A program made the translations under genes and the position numbers. Below are positions 19,122 through 28,736 of a stretch of 64,000 bases of DNA, piece after piece. Each line of letters starts with the position of its first letter. The stretch's first letter is position 1. The notes under the pieces were generated by a model, which made no database searches, was not told the DNA's origin, and worked only from the letters and a program-made list of their open reading frames with translations. Source of the DNA: Planctomycetaceae bacterium (GTDB taxonomy: Bacteria; Planctomycetota; Planctomycetia; Planctomycetales; Planctomycetaceae); the NCBI GenBank assembly GCA_021732995.1, contig JAKFWA010000055.1, positions 124,001 to 188,000 of the forward strand. The letters are read 5' to 3'.

Positions 19122-19421
19122 ATGACACCCATCACTAGTGCCAGTCCTTCATTCAACTTCCCGTCGCTCGGAGCAACGTCTGCCGCTCCTGCCGCGAACG
19201 GGACGTCGTTCGCGGACATGCTGATGCAGGCGTTGCATCAGACATCCGCGGCGGATGGCAGAGCCCAGAGCATGGTCGCTCAAGGGCTGGCGGGTGGCGA
19301 CGTGACGATGGCCGAAATGGTCGTGGCGACTCGCGAAGCGGACCTATCATTCAACCTGATGATGCAGGTCCGCAACAAAATGCTCGAAGCCTACAACGAG
19401 ATCAAACAGATGCAGTTCTAA
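19122..19421 (+). CDS. fliE: Flagellar hook-basal body protein FliE
   Basis: FliE links the MS ring (FliF) to the rod. The 99-residue protein has a Ser/Ala/Pro-rich N-terminus, then FADMLMQALHQTSAADG and the conserved C-terminal helix MVVATREADLSFNLMMQVRN followed by KMLEAYNEI. This ending is characteristic of FliE. It follows flgC by 31 bases and precedes fliF by 65 bases. Confidence 0.96.
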   Translation: MTPITSASPSFNFPSLGATSAAPAANGTSFADMLMQALHQTSAADGRAQSMVAQGLAGGDVTMAEMVVATREADLSFNLMMQVRNKMLEAYNEIKQMQF

Positions 19422-19486
19422 GGCTCACCGCAGAACGATCCGCACTCCACACCCCTGAAACCAAAACAACATAACCCGTCGATCCG

Positions 19487-21112
19487 ATGCTCAAGCAACT
19501 CACAGACATTCGCGACAAGTTCGGCGCTTTGATGAACGCGATGGCGTTTCATCAGAAGGTGACGCTCGTGGTGTTGGGCATCGTCGTGCTGGCACCGTTC
19601 CTGTACTTGTCGTTCGGCAAAAGCGAGTCCGAGTACGAGCCGCTGCAATTCGGACTGTCCTACGACCGTGAATCGTTGATGAAGGCCGAAGAGGCGTTGA
19701 TGAACCGTGGCTTCACGGAATTCAAAACCCTCGGCTCACGAATCATGGCCCCGAAATCGAAAGTCCAGGAGTACAACGCAGCTCTGTACTCAAGCGGAGC
19801 TGGCGTGGCTCAACCCAAATCTGAGTATGAAAAGGGACTCGGCGCTGCTTCCACACCTTTTACCCCCAAAGATTATTCTGATAAGCAGAGCAAGTATCAT
19901 CTCAAGCAGGAAATCGACTCCACGCTCAGCAAGATGGACGGAGTTCAAACTGTTAATGTGAATTGGGCCGAGTCAAAGAGGCGAATTGGTCTGTCAGGTA
20001 CCCCGTCGGTGATGGCCACCATCCATGTGACTCCCAAATCGGGGCGTGACTTCAACAAGGAACTGGCCAACAGCCTGCGTGAAGCAGTCGTCGGCATGGT
20101 TCCGGACTTGAAGAAAGAGCACGTCACCGTCATCGACCTTCGAACCGGCCGGGCGTTTAAGGCCAGCGACGCGAACGATCCGTTCGACTCAAAGGTGCGC
20201 GAGTACAAAGAAGGTGTGATTCACGACTATCAGACGCGCATCAGCAGTGCGCTGTCCTTCATTCCGGATGTCGTCGTCTCGGTGAATGTCGAGTTCGACA
20301 ACCTCAAGGCGTCGCGCGAACGCAAACAGCAGATCGACCCGAAGACGGTCGAAATGGCGACGACCACCAAAACTCGCTCCGCCACCAACGTCGAACCGCA
20401 GACCGGCGGCGTCGCCGGAACAACGTCCAATCAACCACGCGACATTACGACTTCTCAGCCATCCAAGCAGTCCACCGAAAAAGATTCGGAAACTTCGACC
20501 CAGTCGGCGGCATCAGTGACGGTGACCGAGAATGAATACCTCGCCTCCGCTCCCAAGGCGGTGAAAGTTGCTGTTTCGGTGCCTGAGGACTACTTCGAGA
20601 AGATCGTCTTGGGCAGCGGCACCAAGGTGGGTGAAACCGATGCCGAGAAGGCTGAATTTCGCAAGGCTGTTGATGCAGTCCGCACGCGCGAGACTGCGAA
20701 GGTCAAAAGTCAGATTGCCACCCTGATGCCAACCAACTCCCCGCCGGAAGCGGTCAGCGTCACGTCGCACACGACCATCCCGGAAGAGCTGCCGAAGCTG
20801 GAAGTGCCGCTCACGGCCACACTGACCCAAGTCGCTGCGAACTGGGGCAGCACAGTGGCTCTCGCCGCCTTCGCCATCTGGGCACTGTTGATGCTGAGGA
20901 AAACCATGCCTACGCAGTCCGCAGGCCCGAGCAGCAGTATTGAATCACTGGTGAAGTCCATGATTCCGGAACCGCCGCCGCCACCGGTGGCAGCTCCTGA
21001 ACCTGAGCCTGAACCGATTCCCAAGACCAATCGCGAAATGCTGGAAGCCACCATTCAGGAAGACCCGGCCGCTGCGGCTGCCATCCTCACCAAGTGGCTT
21101 GCCAAGACCTGA
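19487..21112 (+). CDS. fliF: Flagellar MS-ring protein FliF
   Basis: FliF builds the inner-membrane MS ring that houses the export gate and holds the FliG rotor. Two membrane helices are visible, one near residues 25-44 (VTLVVLGIVVLAPFLYLSF) and one near 455-472 (VALAAFAIWALLMLRK). Between them lies the YscJ/FliF ring-building domain with FGLSYDRESLMKAEEALMNR, KYHLKQEIDSTLSKMDGVQ and the DLRTGR segment, and a Thr/Ser/Gln-rich loop. The short cytoplasmic tail ends TIQEDPAAAAAILTKWLAK, the usual FliG-binding tail. Length 541 is typical. Confidence 0.97.
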   Translation: MLKQLTDIRDKFGALMNAMAFHQKVTLVVLGIVVLAPFLYLSFGKSESEYEPLQFGLSYDRESLMKAEEALMNRGFTEFKTLGSRIMAPKSKVQEYNAALYSSGAGVAQPKSEYEKGLGAASTPFTPKDYSDKQSKYHLKQEIDSTLSKMDGVQTVNVNWAESKRRIGLSGTPSVMATIHVTPKSGRDFNKELANSLREAVVGMVPDLKKEHVTVIDLRTGRAFKASDANDPFDSKVREYKEGVIHDYQTRISSALSFIPDVVVSVNVEFDNLKASRERKQQIDPKTVEMATTTKTRSATNVEPQTGGVAGTTSNQPRDITTSQPSKQSTEKDSETSTQSAASVTVTENEYLASAPKAVKVAVSVPEDYFEKIVLGSGTKVGETDAEKAEFRKAVDAVRTRETAKVKSQIATLMPTNSPPEAVSVTSHTTIPEELPKLEVPLTATLTQVAANWGSTVALAAFAIWALLMLRKTMPTQSAGPSSSIESLVKSMIPEPPPPPVAAPEPEPEPIPKTNREMLEATIQEDPAAAAAILTKWLAKT

Positions 21113-21146
21113 GAACCCCGCCCGAAACGATACGTGAAGCCCTGTC

Positions 21147-22142
21147 ATGGATAGCAACATTCGTAAAGCCGCGATCGTGATGCTCAGCATGGACAAGTCG
21201 CTGTCGGCGAAGGTCCTGAATCTGCTGTCGCGCGACATGGTCGAGAAGCTGACGATGGAGATCGCCAAGACGAACGACGTCTCGACAGAAGAGCAGGACG
21301 GTTCGATTCACGATTTCCTCACCAGCCTCGGCAAACGCACACAGATCGAGCGCGGCAGCCTGGACCTCGCCAACGAACTGCTGACGCAGTCCCTCGGCAA
21401 GGATGCGGCTTCGACGATTGTGGATAACGTCAAGAAGTCACTGGAGTCGGTGCCGTTCGGCTTCCTGCACCGAGTCAGCGGTGATGATCTCTTCAACTTC
21501 CTGAGCGACGAGCATCCGCAGACGATCGCGCTGATTCTCTCTTATCTGCCGACCAGTCTCGCGGCCGATGTGCTCGGGCAACTGAATACCGAGAAGCAGC
21601 TTGATGTGGTGCGACGCATCGCCAACATGGAACAGACCAATCCGGAAATCGTACGTGACATCGAAGGCAGCTTGAAAGCGCGCATGACGGCGCTGTTCAG
21701 TCAGGATTCAGAACGGACCGGTGGAGTGCCGCTGGTCGCACAGATCCTGAACGTCTCGAACCGCGAGACCAGCAAGGGGATTCTGGATGCGCTCGGACAG
21801 GAATCCAACGATCTCGCGACTGACATCCAACGGCTGATGTTCGTCTTCGACGACATCGTCAAGCTCGACAAGAAAGCCATTCAGGCACTCAACAAAGAAA
21901 TCGACATTCCACAATGGGCCCTGGCACTCAAAGCCGCCTCCGAAGAACTGCGTCAGAAGATCTTCGAGAACCTGTCGCAGCGCGGTGCTGAAAACCTGAA
22001 GGAAGAAATGTCGATGCTGGGCAAGGTGAAGTTCAGCGAAGTCGAAGCCAAGCAGCAGGCCATCGTCGACGTCGTGCGTCGCCTCGAAAATGCCGGGCTC
22101 ATCGAAGTGTCGAACGGGGACACCGAACGACTGGTGTCCTGA
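21147..22142 (+). CDS. fliG: Flagellar motor switch protein FliG
   Basis: FliG is the rotor torque protein on the cytoplasmic face of the MS ring. The protein has the N-terminal domain (IRKAAIVMLSMDKSLSAKVL), the middle domain with EHPQTIALILSYLPTSLAAD (EHPQ motif), and the C-terminal torque domain (FVFDDIVKLDKKAIQALNKE; KVKFSEVEAKQQAIVDVVRR). Charged residues of the torque helix are present. Length 331 is normal. It follows fliF by 34 bases. Confidence 0.97.
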   Translation: MDSNIRKAAIVMLSMDKSLSAKVLNLLSRDMVEKLTMEIAKTNDVSTEEQDGSIHDFLTSLGKRTQIERGSLDLANELLTQSLGKDAASTIVDNVKKSLESVPFGFLHRVSGDDLFNFLSDEHPQTIALILSYLPTSLAADVLGQLNTEKQLDVVRRIANMEQTNPEIVRDIEGSLKARMTALFSQDSERTGGVPLVAQILNVSNRETSKGILDALGQESNDLATDIQRLMFVFDDIVKLDKKAIQALNKEIDIPQWALALKAASEELRQKIFENLSQRGAENLKEEMSMLGKVKFSEVEAKQQAIVDVVRRLENAGLIEVSNGDTERLVS

Positions 22143-22238
22143 GACATCTCCATCCAACCCGGCAACTTACTTAGCCATGAAACATCAACTCAATCAACTC
22201 GCAGCCGACCATCAACGGAACTTTGGATCTGAAACCTC

Positions 22239-22943
22239 ATGTCGTCCACTCGCATCATGAAACGGTTTGGCGTCGGTACCGACCCTGGTTCCGTGGCGTT
22301 CAATTTTGACGACATGGAGCAGCGGCTGGCCGACTACAAATCGCAGATCAAAGAAGAGTGTCGGCAGGAGATCCTGAAAGCCCACGAGGACGCGGAACGG
22401 ATTCGAGCGAAAGCACAGGCGGAAGGTCATGCTGAGGGTTATCGGCACGGGTTGTCTCAGGCCGAGCATGAGATTCAGCAGAAGGCCACGCAGATTGCCG
22501 AGCAACTGATTGAAGCCCGGATGCAGCCGGTGCTGCCCGCCATGTCAGCACTCCTCAATCAGATTGCGACCGAGCACGCGCGACGTCAGGCGGAGGTGGA
22601 AGCGGAAGTCATCAACCTCGCACTGGCGATTGCGGAGAAGATCATCCGTGTGGAACTGACGATCCGACCGGAACGCATTCGCGAGATCATCAGTCACGCT
22701 CTGCGGCTGGTCATTGGTAAGCCCAACTTCAGCGTGCTGATGAACGCCGAAGACCTGGCCGTCCTCGGCGACCGACTGGATGCGATCTTGCGCGACGCCA
22801 ATCACGGCGTCGCGGTCGCGGTGACGGCTTCAGATTCTGTCAGCAGCGGTGGCTGCGTGGTGGCGACAGAACACGGCCGCATTGACGCTCAGATTGAAAC
22901 GATGCTGGCGCGCATCCGCGACGAGATTCTGGGGGACGGCTGA
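22239..22943 (+). CDS. fliH: Flagellar export ATPase regulator FliH
   Basis: FliH binds and restrains the ATPase FliI and links it to the C ring. The 234-residue protein has a long charged coiled coil (about 20-110, QRLADYKSQIKEECRQEILK, ERIRAKAQAEGHAEGYRHG) with the GxxxG-like spacing usual for FliH, then the V-ATPase E-subunit-like C-terminal domain (NLALAIAEKIIRVEL; TASDSVSSGGCVVATEHG). The stop codon overlaps the fliI start by one base (TGATG), which indicates translational coupling of the pair. Confidence 0.92.
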   Translation: MSSTRIMKRFGVGTDPGSVAFNFDDMEQRLADYKSQIKEECRQEILKAHEDAERIRAKAQAEGHAEGYRHGLSQAEHEIQQKATQIAEQLIEARMQPVLPAMSALLNQIATEHARRQAEVEAEVINLALAIAEKIIRVELTIRPERIREIISHALRLVIGKPNFSVLMNAEDLAVLGDRLDAILRDANHGVAVAVTASDSVSSGGCVVATEHGRIDAQIETMLARIRDEILGDG

Positions 22944-24286
22944 TGCTCACACGTGCTCAACTCGTCCGTCAGATTCAGGCTCCGAGGATCATCGGCACAA
23001 CGACTCGCAGTGTCGGACTGGCGGCGGCAGTGTCGGACTTTCCTGCCCCGCTGGGAGCGCGCTGCCGCATCCATCGTGATGGCACAGATCCACTCGACGG
23101 CGAAGTCGTGGGCTTTGCTGGTGAAGAAACCCTGGTTCTGCCATTCGGCGACCTGCGCGGTGTGCGGCGAGGAACTCAGGTCGAACTGACGTCATCAGTC
23201 CCGACAGCACACGTTGGGAAAGAACTTCTTGGTCGAGTCATCGACGCGCGCGGGCGTTTTCTGGATGGCCTGCCGCCGGTCGTACTCCCCCATCGCATCA
23301 GTCTGTTTGGTCAGCCTACGGCCCCGCTGAATCGACCTCGCATCCGAAAACCGCTCGGCACCGGCATTCGCACGATCGACGGGTTAATGAGCTGTGGCCT
23401 CGGTCAACGACTCGGCATCTTCGCTGGTAGCGGTGTTGGCAAAAGCGTGTTGCTCGGCCAGATGGCGCGCGGAAGTTCCGCCGATGTGAACGTCGTCGTG
23501 CTGGTCGGTGAACGAGGTCGCGAAGTTCGTGAGTTCATTGAGAACTCACTCGGTGAAGAGGGTCGCAAGCGTAGCGTGGTGGTCGTGGCAACCAGCGACG
23601 AACCGGCATTGATGCGGCTGCGAGCCGCATGGTTAGGCTCAGCGGTTGCCGACTATTTCCGCGAGACCGGCTCGAACGTACTCCTCATGATGGACTCGGT
23701 CACGCGCTTCGCGATGGCCCAGCGTGAGATCGGTTTGGCGGCAGGAGAACCTCCCGCGACGAGGGGTTATCCTCCAAGTGTGTTTTCTTTGCTTCCCAAG
23801 TTATTGGAACGCAGCGGGTTAACCGAGAACGGCAGTATTACCGGACTCTATACCGTGCTCGTGGAGGGCGATGACACCAACGAACCGATCGCGGACACCG
23901 TTCGCGGAATTCTGGACGGCCACCTGGTGCTGTCCCGCAAACTCGCTCATGAGAACCATTGGCCGGCGATTGATTCGCTCAGCAGCATCAGCCGGTTGAT
24001 GCCCGACATCACGACTCCCGAACACCAGGACGCAGCTCGTACCGTCCGTCGAGTTCTCGCGGCGCACCGCGAATCGCAAGACCTGATTTCGATTGGCGCG
24101 TATCGGCCCGGCACCAACCCGCTGGTCGACGCGGCCCTGAAACTCGCCGAGCCCCTGCGGTCGTTCCTGCAACAAGCTCGCGAAGACGGTCCCGCTTACG
24201 ACGCCAACATCCAGCAGCTCGTCCTGCTGAGCAACAGCATCAAGGCTTTTATTCAGCAACATCCCAGCAACAAACAACTGAAGTAG
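22943..24286 (+). CDS. fliI: Flagellum-specific ATPase FliI
   Basis: FliI is the ATPase of the flagellar type III export apparatus. The Walker A loop is FAGSGVGKS (near residue 163), followed by VVLVGERGREVREF, the Walker B strand NVLLMMDSVTRFAMAQREIG and GEPPATRGYPPSVFSLLP, all highly conserved in FliI/YscN. The C-terminal segment GAYRPGTNPLVDAAL is also diagnostic. Length 447 is normal. It is coupled to fliH upstream and precedes fliJ by 56 bases. Confidence 0.98.
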   Translation: MLTRAQLVRQIQAPRIIGTTTRSVGLAAAVSDFPAPLGARCRIHRDGTDPLDGEVVGFAGEETLVLPFGDLRGVRRGTQVELTSSVPTAHVGKELLGRVIDARGRFLDGLPPVVLPHRISLFGQPTAPLNRPRIRKPLGTGIRTIDGLMSCGLGQRLGIFAGSGVGKSVLLGQMARGSSADVNVVVLVGERGREVREFIENSLGEEGRKRSVVVVATSDEPALMRLRAAWLGSAVADYFRETGSNVLLMMDSVTRFAMAQREIGLAAGEPPATRGYPPSVFSLLPKLLERSGLTENGSITGLYTVLVEGDDTNEPIADTVRGILDGHLVLSRKLAHENHWPAIDSLSSISRLMPDITTPEHQDAARTVRRVLAAHRESQDLISIGAYRPGTNPLVDAALKLAEPLRSFLQQAREDGPAYDANIQQLVLLSNSIKAFIQQHPSNKQLK

Positions 24287-24342
24287 GACCGGTTCCCAGA
24301 ACCGTTCAATACTTCTCTTCCTTTCGCGTCTGATCAGCACAC

Positions 24343-24804
24343 ATGGCTAAGCCGTTTCCACTGCAGAAAGTTCTTGAGTACCGCCGCCACCTGCGGCTGG
24401 ACCGTCGCAATGCGCTTGCAGCCGCGATGGCTCAGGAACGCAGTTACGTTGATCGACAAACGCGAGTGACGCAGGACCGCGAACGGCAGATTGCGGAACT
24501 GAGTCAACTCTCGCAAGACCAGACAATGGACGTCGCGGCAACGGCTCGACGCTGGTACTTCGCCAGTCAGTTGGACATCGAACTGCGACTGGTAGCTCAA
24601 TATATCGAGAGGGCTCGACAAGCGGTTGAGGCCTGTCGGCAGGAACTGATTTATGCGGACCAGGAAGTGAAAGCGCTGGAACGGCTGCAGGAGAATTTCG
24701 TGGCCGAGCAGCAATTCAACGCGAACAAGCAAGCGGAACTTGCCCTAGCCGAACAGTGGCAGGCAGCTCACTGGGGTGAGTTCGGTGTCACTGCTAACCG
24801 CTGA
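24343..24804 (+). CDS. fliJ: Flagellar export protein FliJ
   Basis: FliJ is the coiled-coil central stalk of the export ATPase and an escort for export chaperones. The 153-residue protein begins with the typical FPLQKVLEYRRHLRLDRR and is helical throughout (AQERSYVDRQTRVTQDRERQ; IERARQAVEACRQELIYADQ). It is recognised by composition and by its place directly after fliI. The C-terminus overlaps no gene; 92 bases separate it from the motE-like gene. Confidence 0.9.
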   Translation: MAKPFPLQKVLEYRRHLRLDRRNALAAAMAQERSYVDRQTRVTQDRERQIAELSQLSQDQTMDVAATARRWYFASQLDIELRLVAQYIERARQAVEACRQELIYADQEVKALERLQENFVAEQQFNANKQAELALAEQWQAAHWGEFGVTANR

Positions 24805-24896
24805 CACCACGACGAATCTGATTCCTCAACAAGAACAACTACTGAAGAGAACACAAAACACACTTGGCCTGACCGGCTTCAAGGACGAAATCGACG

Positions 24897-25553
24897 ATGG
24901 GTTCCAAGATCTTCGCACTACTTTCGACGATCGCACTGGCGACGCTCTTCGCGGAAGGGCTGGTCGTCGGCGTGCTCTTCGCCAAAGGAAGACTCACGCC
25001 CGAAGCGGTGCAGGAAATCCGCGACATCCTGCGCGACCCGTCAACGTTGGCAGTGACGACCGACAAGACTCAAGAGAAGTCCACTACGGTGGCCGTCACA
25101 ACAGACGACGTCGTCAAAGCACGGGCACTGCGCATCCTGCAGATTGAGCAGCGCGAACGGGAGCAACAGCTCCTCAAGGGGTATGTGGTTGATGCACGCA
25201 GCATCGTGGCCAAAGACCGCGAGGTCGCGACTAAGCTGAGGAAGGACTACGAGGACGAACGCCGCACAGTGGCCGAACGCGAGAAGTCCGCGGCGGTGGA
25301 ACAAGCCCGCAACGTCCTGCTGAAAACCGACACTCCGATCATGCTCGAACACCTGATGAAGATGCCGCTCGACGACAGCATCACGCTCGTGAAAGGCATG
25401 CCGGAAAAGAAGATTGCAGAACTCTTGCAGGCGTTCTCTTCTGGAGATCAGAAGGCGGCGAAACGCGGGCAGGAGATCTTTCAGTCCATTGCGCAAGGAC
25501 AGGCTAGTGGGTCTCAGGCGGCGGCTGACGCGGCCGCCAAAAACAACCCCTGA
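24897..25553 (+). CDS. MotE-like flagellar protein (MgtE-N-like domain)
   Basis: A 218-residue protein with one N-terminal membrane helix (FALLSTIALATLFAEGLVVG), a central coiled coil of about 90 residues (ILQIEQREREQQLLKGYVV; TKLRKDYEDERRTVAEREKS), and a C-terminal helical domain (MLEHLMKMPLDDSITLVKGM, PEKKIAELLQAFSSGD) that resembles the MgtE intracellular N domain. This layout and the position after fliJ match MotE, which in other bacteria stabilises the stator MotB or MotC. The assignment is by architecture and context. Confidence 0.7.
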   Translation: MGSKIFALLSTIALATLFAEGLVVGVLFAKGRLTPEAVQEIRDILRDPSTLAVTTDKTQEKSTTVAVTTDDVVKARALRILQIEQREREQQLLKGYVVDARSIVAKDREVATKLRKDYEDERRTVAEREKSAAVEQARNVLLKTDTPIMLEHLMKMPLDDSITLVKGMPEKKIAELLQAFSSGDQKAAKRGQEIFQSIAQGQASGSQAAADAAAKNNP

Positions 25554-25639
25554 CAGCGTTGGGAGTGTTCTCAAGCGTTCGAGAACGAGTTCACGGATTT
25601 CAATGGAAACTTTCGTTTGACTGCTCCGGGAGAGCGTGA

Positions 25640-27793
25640 ATGCTGCCTGATCTGAAATCGTTGCTTCCGACTACAACGACGACTGCGGCTCCAAATTCGG
25701 GAACCGCTCCGGCGAACGCTCCCGGTGCGCAGGCCTTTGCGAACTCACTGAATAGCCCTGCCATCGACGATGCTGGTGACGCAGACGGCGCGAACACAGC
25801 AACCGCGGTTCAAGCATTGCCGCAGACGGCGGGTCAAACCGCGACGGACTACGGCACTCCAGCGGCTGACGCCGTGACGACCAATATCTCTGCAGAGTTA
25901 GCGAGTCTTTCGGAGACGACGACCGCGAAGTTTTTCGCGTCGGCTTCTGGCAAGCTCATTCGTTTCGATAACAGTCACCAGGCGGATGCCGCGAGTTCGT
26001 TGTCCGCCTTCGCGGAACAAGCTTCAGCCAGTGCCGCTGGCCAGCAACTGCCGCTGGTTCTTGACAGTTTGAGAGACGCTGCAGAGACCGTGCCACAATC
26101 TGCGGCGACATTCCTGATCGCCGTGTCGACAAACATCCCTCTGCAGTTGCCCTCGTTGAATGAGCCCACAGTTGAGGACACGCAACTCGCGGCGGTTGTC
26201 GTTGATTCTTCAGCCGACACCGATGCGACATCTCAAGTCGCTCCGACTGCGCCCACCGCGAACGCGCCCGTAGATCTGCGGCTGTCGACGTTCGACATCG
26301 CCCAGGCGGTGCTGCCGTCGCTGCAGGATCTGCCTACCGCGATAACTGATGCTTATGCAACACCATTGACAGCTGCGAATGACGCGCAGGTTCTCACTGC
26401 CAACGTAGCTACCGCTGAACTGCTGCCTGATGTCGCGGCATCGTCAGACGACGTAGCGCTCCAGGGGACCACAAAGAGTTTGGGAGGGGCGACAACGAAG
26501 GCGTCGTCCGCGCCTGCTCAACCAACCCAAAGCCTGCCGACGGTCGCTGGAGCACTGGCCACAGACGACCTGCAGAACAAACCAACGACACCCGTGACAG
26601 GAAGCGATTCGGTAACTTCCAACATCGCGCCGACCACGGCGCTGCCAGCCGCGAAAGCGAAGAAACAAACTGCTGCTGTGACGACACCTGCAGACCAGGA
26701 AGCTGACACTCAGGCAAATGCAACCACCGTTGACGAGTCCACTGCTTCCGCTGGCTCTGAGGTGAATCGCACGGTTGCAGCCAACTCAGGTGAAGACAGC
26801 GTCACTCCGGCAGCGAAGGTACTTGCCCAACCGCGGCATCTGACCGCAAAGGCATCCGCAGAGCCGGAAGTTGACGCGAAGGATCAGCCTCAACAGTCGG
26901 TGAGCGGGAACCATTCGCTCGTGAAGAGCAAGCTGGGTGCGCAACCTGTCCCCGTTTCATTCACTCAGCCGTCGGCGAAACAACCGCTGGTGTCTCAGAC
27001 CGCTCCTGTGACACAACAGGCGGCAGTAATTGCACAAGCGACCGTTGCGCCAGCGACGCAGAATCAAGCTGCTGATGCCTCGTCACCTGATGCTGAGCCC
27101 GACGATCGCCTTAGAGATCAGCTACTTGGTGATGGTTCAGCTCGAACGCTGACTCCACCAGTTCACGCAGCTCCTCAAGTTGCGGCGTTACAAGCATCCG
27201 ATCGCACATCGGCTCCTTCCAAGAGCCAGTCGCAGACAATCGCAGCCATCGGTTCGAAGTCCGTTGATGCAACCAAGCCTGATGCGGCTTCGAGAACCGT
27301 CGAACCCATCGCCGATGCGGTCACGACGAACTTCGTCAGCGCACCGGCTGGGAGTTCAACAACGGCTAACACAACTCAATTTCATGCCGAAGCGCGTGAG
27401 TCGCACCCAACCCAGTTGGGGCATCAGGTGCTCACTGCGATTCAGAAGGCTGCGGATGAAGGCTCGCATCTGCGCATCCAGTTGACCCCGCCGTCGCTTG
27501 GTTCACTCATCGTCGATGTGTCTCGTACCGAGAACGGCATCGTGGCACGACTCGAATTCAGTAATCCGGCTGCTCAGCAGGTCGCGTTGCAGAACCTGCC
27601 AGATCTGCAGCAGACGCTGGCTCAGCAGGGCATCAAGGTCGATCGCATCGAAATTCAGTCTCAGGACACCAATCAACAACCAGGTCGAGGTCGTGACGAA
27701 CAAGCGCGAGACGGTGCTCAGCAACGTCAGGACCGACGACAGGAACAATCACAGCAAACTGAAGAGGAGGCTGACGAAAATCTGGCAGCCTGA
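25640..27793 (+). CDS. fliK: Flagellar hook-length control protein FliK
   Basis: FliK measures the hook and switches export specificity. The first 570 residues are low-complexity and Ala/Thr/Ser/Pro/Gln-rich, as expected of the disordered ruler part. The conserved C-terminal switch domain lies at about 585-675 (LRIQLTPPSLGSLIVDVSRT; GIVARLEFSNPAAQQVALQN; LPDLQQTLAQQGIKVDRIEI). A charged Gln/Arg/Glu tail follows (RRQEQSQQTEEEADENLAA). At 717 residues it is nearly twice as long as the E. coli protein. A GGGAG site precedes the ATG. Confidence 0.92.
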   Translation: MLPDLKSLLPTTTTTAAPNSGTAPANAPGAQAFANSLNSPAIDDAGDADGANTATAVQALPQTAGQTATDYGTPAADAVTTNISAELASLSETTTAKFFASASGKLIRFDNSHQADAASSLSAFAEQASASAAGQQLPLVLDSLRDAAETVPQSAATFLIAVSTNIPLQLPSLNEPTVEDTQLAAVVVDSSADTDATSQVAPTAPTANAPVDLRLSTFDIAQAVLPSLQDLPTAITDAYATPLTAANDAQVLTANVATAELLPDVAASSDDVALQGTTKSLGGATTKASSAPAQPTQSLPTVAGALATDDLQNKPTTPVTGSDSVTSNIAPTTALPAAKAKKQTAAVTTPADQEADTQANATTVDESTASAGSEVNRTVAANSGEDSVTPAAKVLAQPRHLTAKASAEPEVDAKDQPQQSVSGNHSLVKSKLGAQPVPVSFTQPSAKQPLVSQTAPVTQQAAVIAQATVAPATQNQAADASSPDAEPDDRLRDQLLGDGSARTLTPPVHAAPQVAALQASDRTSAPSKSQSQTIAAIGSKSVDATKPDAASRTVEPIADAVTTNFVSAPAGSSTTANTTQFHAEARESHPTQLGHQVLTAIQKAADEGSHLRIQLTPPSLGSLIVDVSRTENGIVARLEFSNPAAQQVALQNLPDLQQTLAQQGIKVDRIEIQSQDTNQQPGRGRDEQARDGAQQRQDRRQEQSQQTEEEADENLAA

Positions 27794-27914
27794 TCGGCGC
27801 GAGCGTTCGCTCGCACTCGTCACCGCAGCATCACATCAGCTGATGCGATCGCAGTGATTCGAGGCAGGGTCAGTTGCCCGTCTGTCGTCCGCCGAGAATG
27901 CCAAGGAAGGCAAC

Positions 27915-28718
27915 ATGGCCGTTACATCCACCGGTTCATCCACCACTACTCAACCGAAGACCACCGACGCCAGCAAGACGGGCTTCAACGGCCTGACCGC
28001 GGACGACTTCTTCAAGCTGCTCATCGCGCAGTTGCAGAATCAGGATCCTTCAGCGCCGACCAGCAACGAAGATCTCCTAAACCAGATTTCCACGATCCGC
28101 AGCCTGCAATCGAACATCGAAGTGGGCGACACGCTGAAGTCGTTGAACACGACGCTGTCGGCGAACAACTCCATCGCAGGACAAGGCTTGTCCGTCGCGG
28201 CTTCGTTCATCGGCAATCCGGTGTCACTCAACGACGATGGCTTTGGCATTGCGACGCAGGCGCTGATGAAAGACGGGCAGTCGTATGTTGTGGTCAACGG
28301 CAAGGAAGTGGCGGTCAGCAGCATCAGATCAGTGCAGCCGCCAGAGACGCTCGTGAATCGCATTGTCGGCGGTAAGACGACCGTGGACGGTGTCAGCCGA
28401 GACACCTTTGGCGTCGTGACTGAAGTTGGTCAGCAGGACGGGGAGATTTATCTGACTCTGTCGAAAGCCTCGGACAAGCCCGAGGACCGGGGCAGGCTGG
28501 TTGAGTCCGCCATCATTCCGCTGGACTCGGTGAACTCGCTCTACAGCTACGATTCCTTCGTCGGGAAAACGGTGCGAGCTAAAGACGCCAGCGGCAAGGA
28601 CGTCACTGGCCAGGTGCAGTCCACAACACAGCAGGTCGGCAATAAGCCCGCGTACCTCGTCGGCGGCACATTGGTCCCCGCAACGAACATTGTGGACATC
28701 TTCAGTTCTTCGTCGTAG
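27915..28718 (+). CDS. flgD: Flagellar hook capping protein FlgD
   Basis: FlgD caps the growing hook. The N-terminal export and assembly region has the diagnostic DDFFKLLIAQLQNQDPSAPT (about residues 31-50) followed by NEDLLNQISTIRSLQSN. Next is a conserved GQGLSVAASFIGNPVSLND turn, and the remaining 170 residues are beta-rich. Length 267 is somewhat longer than usual. The ribosome site is AAGGAAGG. No hook gene flgE follows; the cluster ends here against a convergent gene. Confidence 0.93.
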   Translation: MAVTSTGSSTTTQPKTTDASKTGFNGLTADDFFKLLIAQLQNQDPSAPTSNEDLLNQISTIRSLQSNIEVGDTLKSLNTTLSANNSIAGQGLSVAASFIGNPVSLNDDGFGIATQALMKDGQSYVVVNGKEVAVSSIRSVQPPETLVNRIVGGKTTVDGVSRDTFGVVTEVGQQDGEIYLTLSKASDKPEDRGRLVESAIIPLDSVNSLYSYDSFVGKTVRAKDASGKDVTGQVQSTTQQVGNKPAYLVGGTLVPATNIVDIFSSSS

Positions 28719-28736
28719 CCAGTGACACTGCTTGAG

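Noticed and set aside
25567-25586. GTTCTC/GAGAAC stem after the motE-like gene as a terminator
   Set aside because: Six-base stem with an 8-base loop and no T-run, inside a flagellar operon where genes continue on the same strand.
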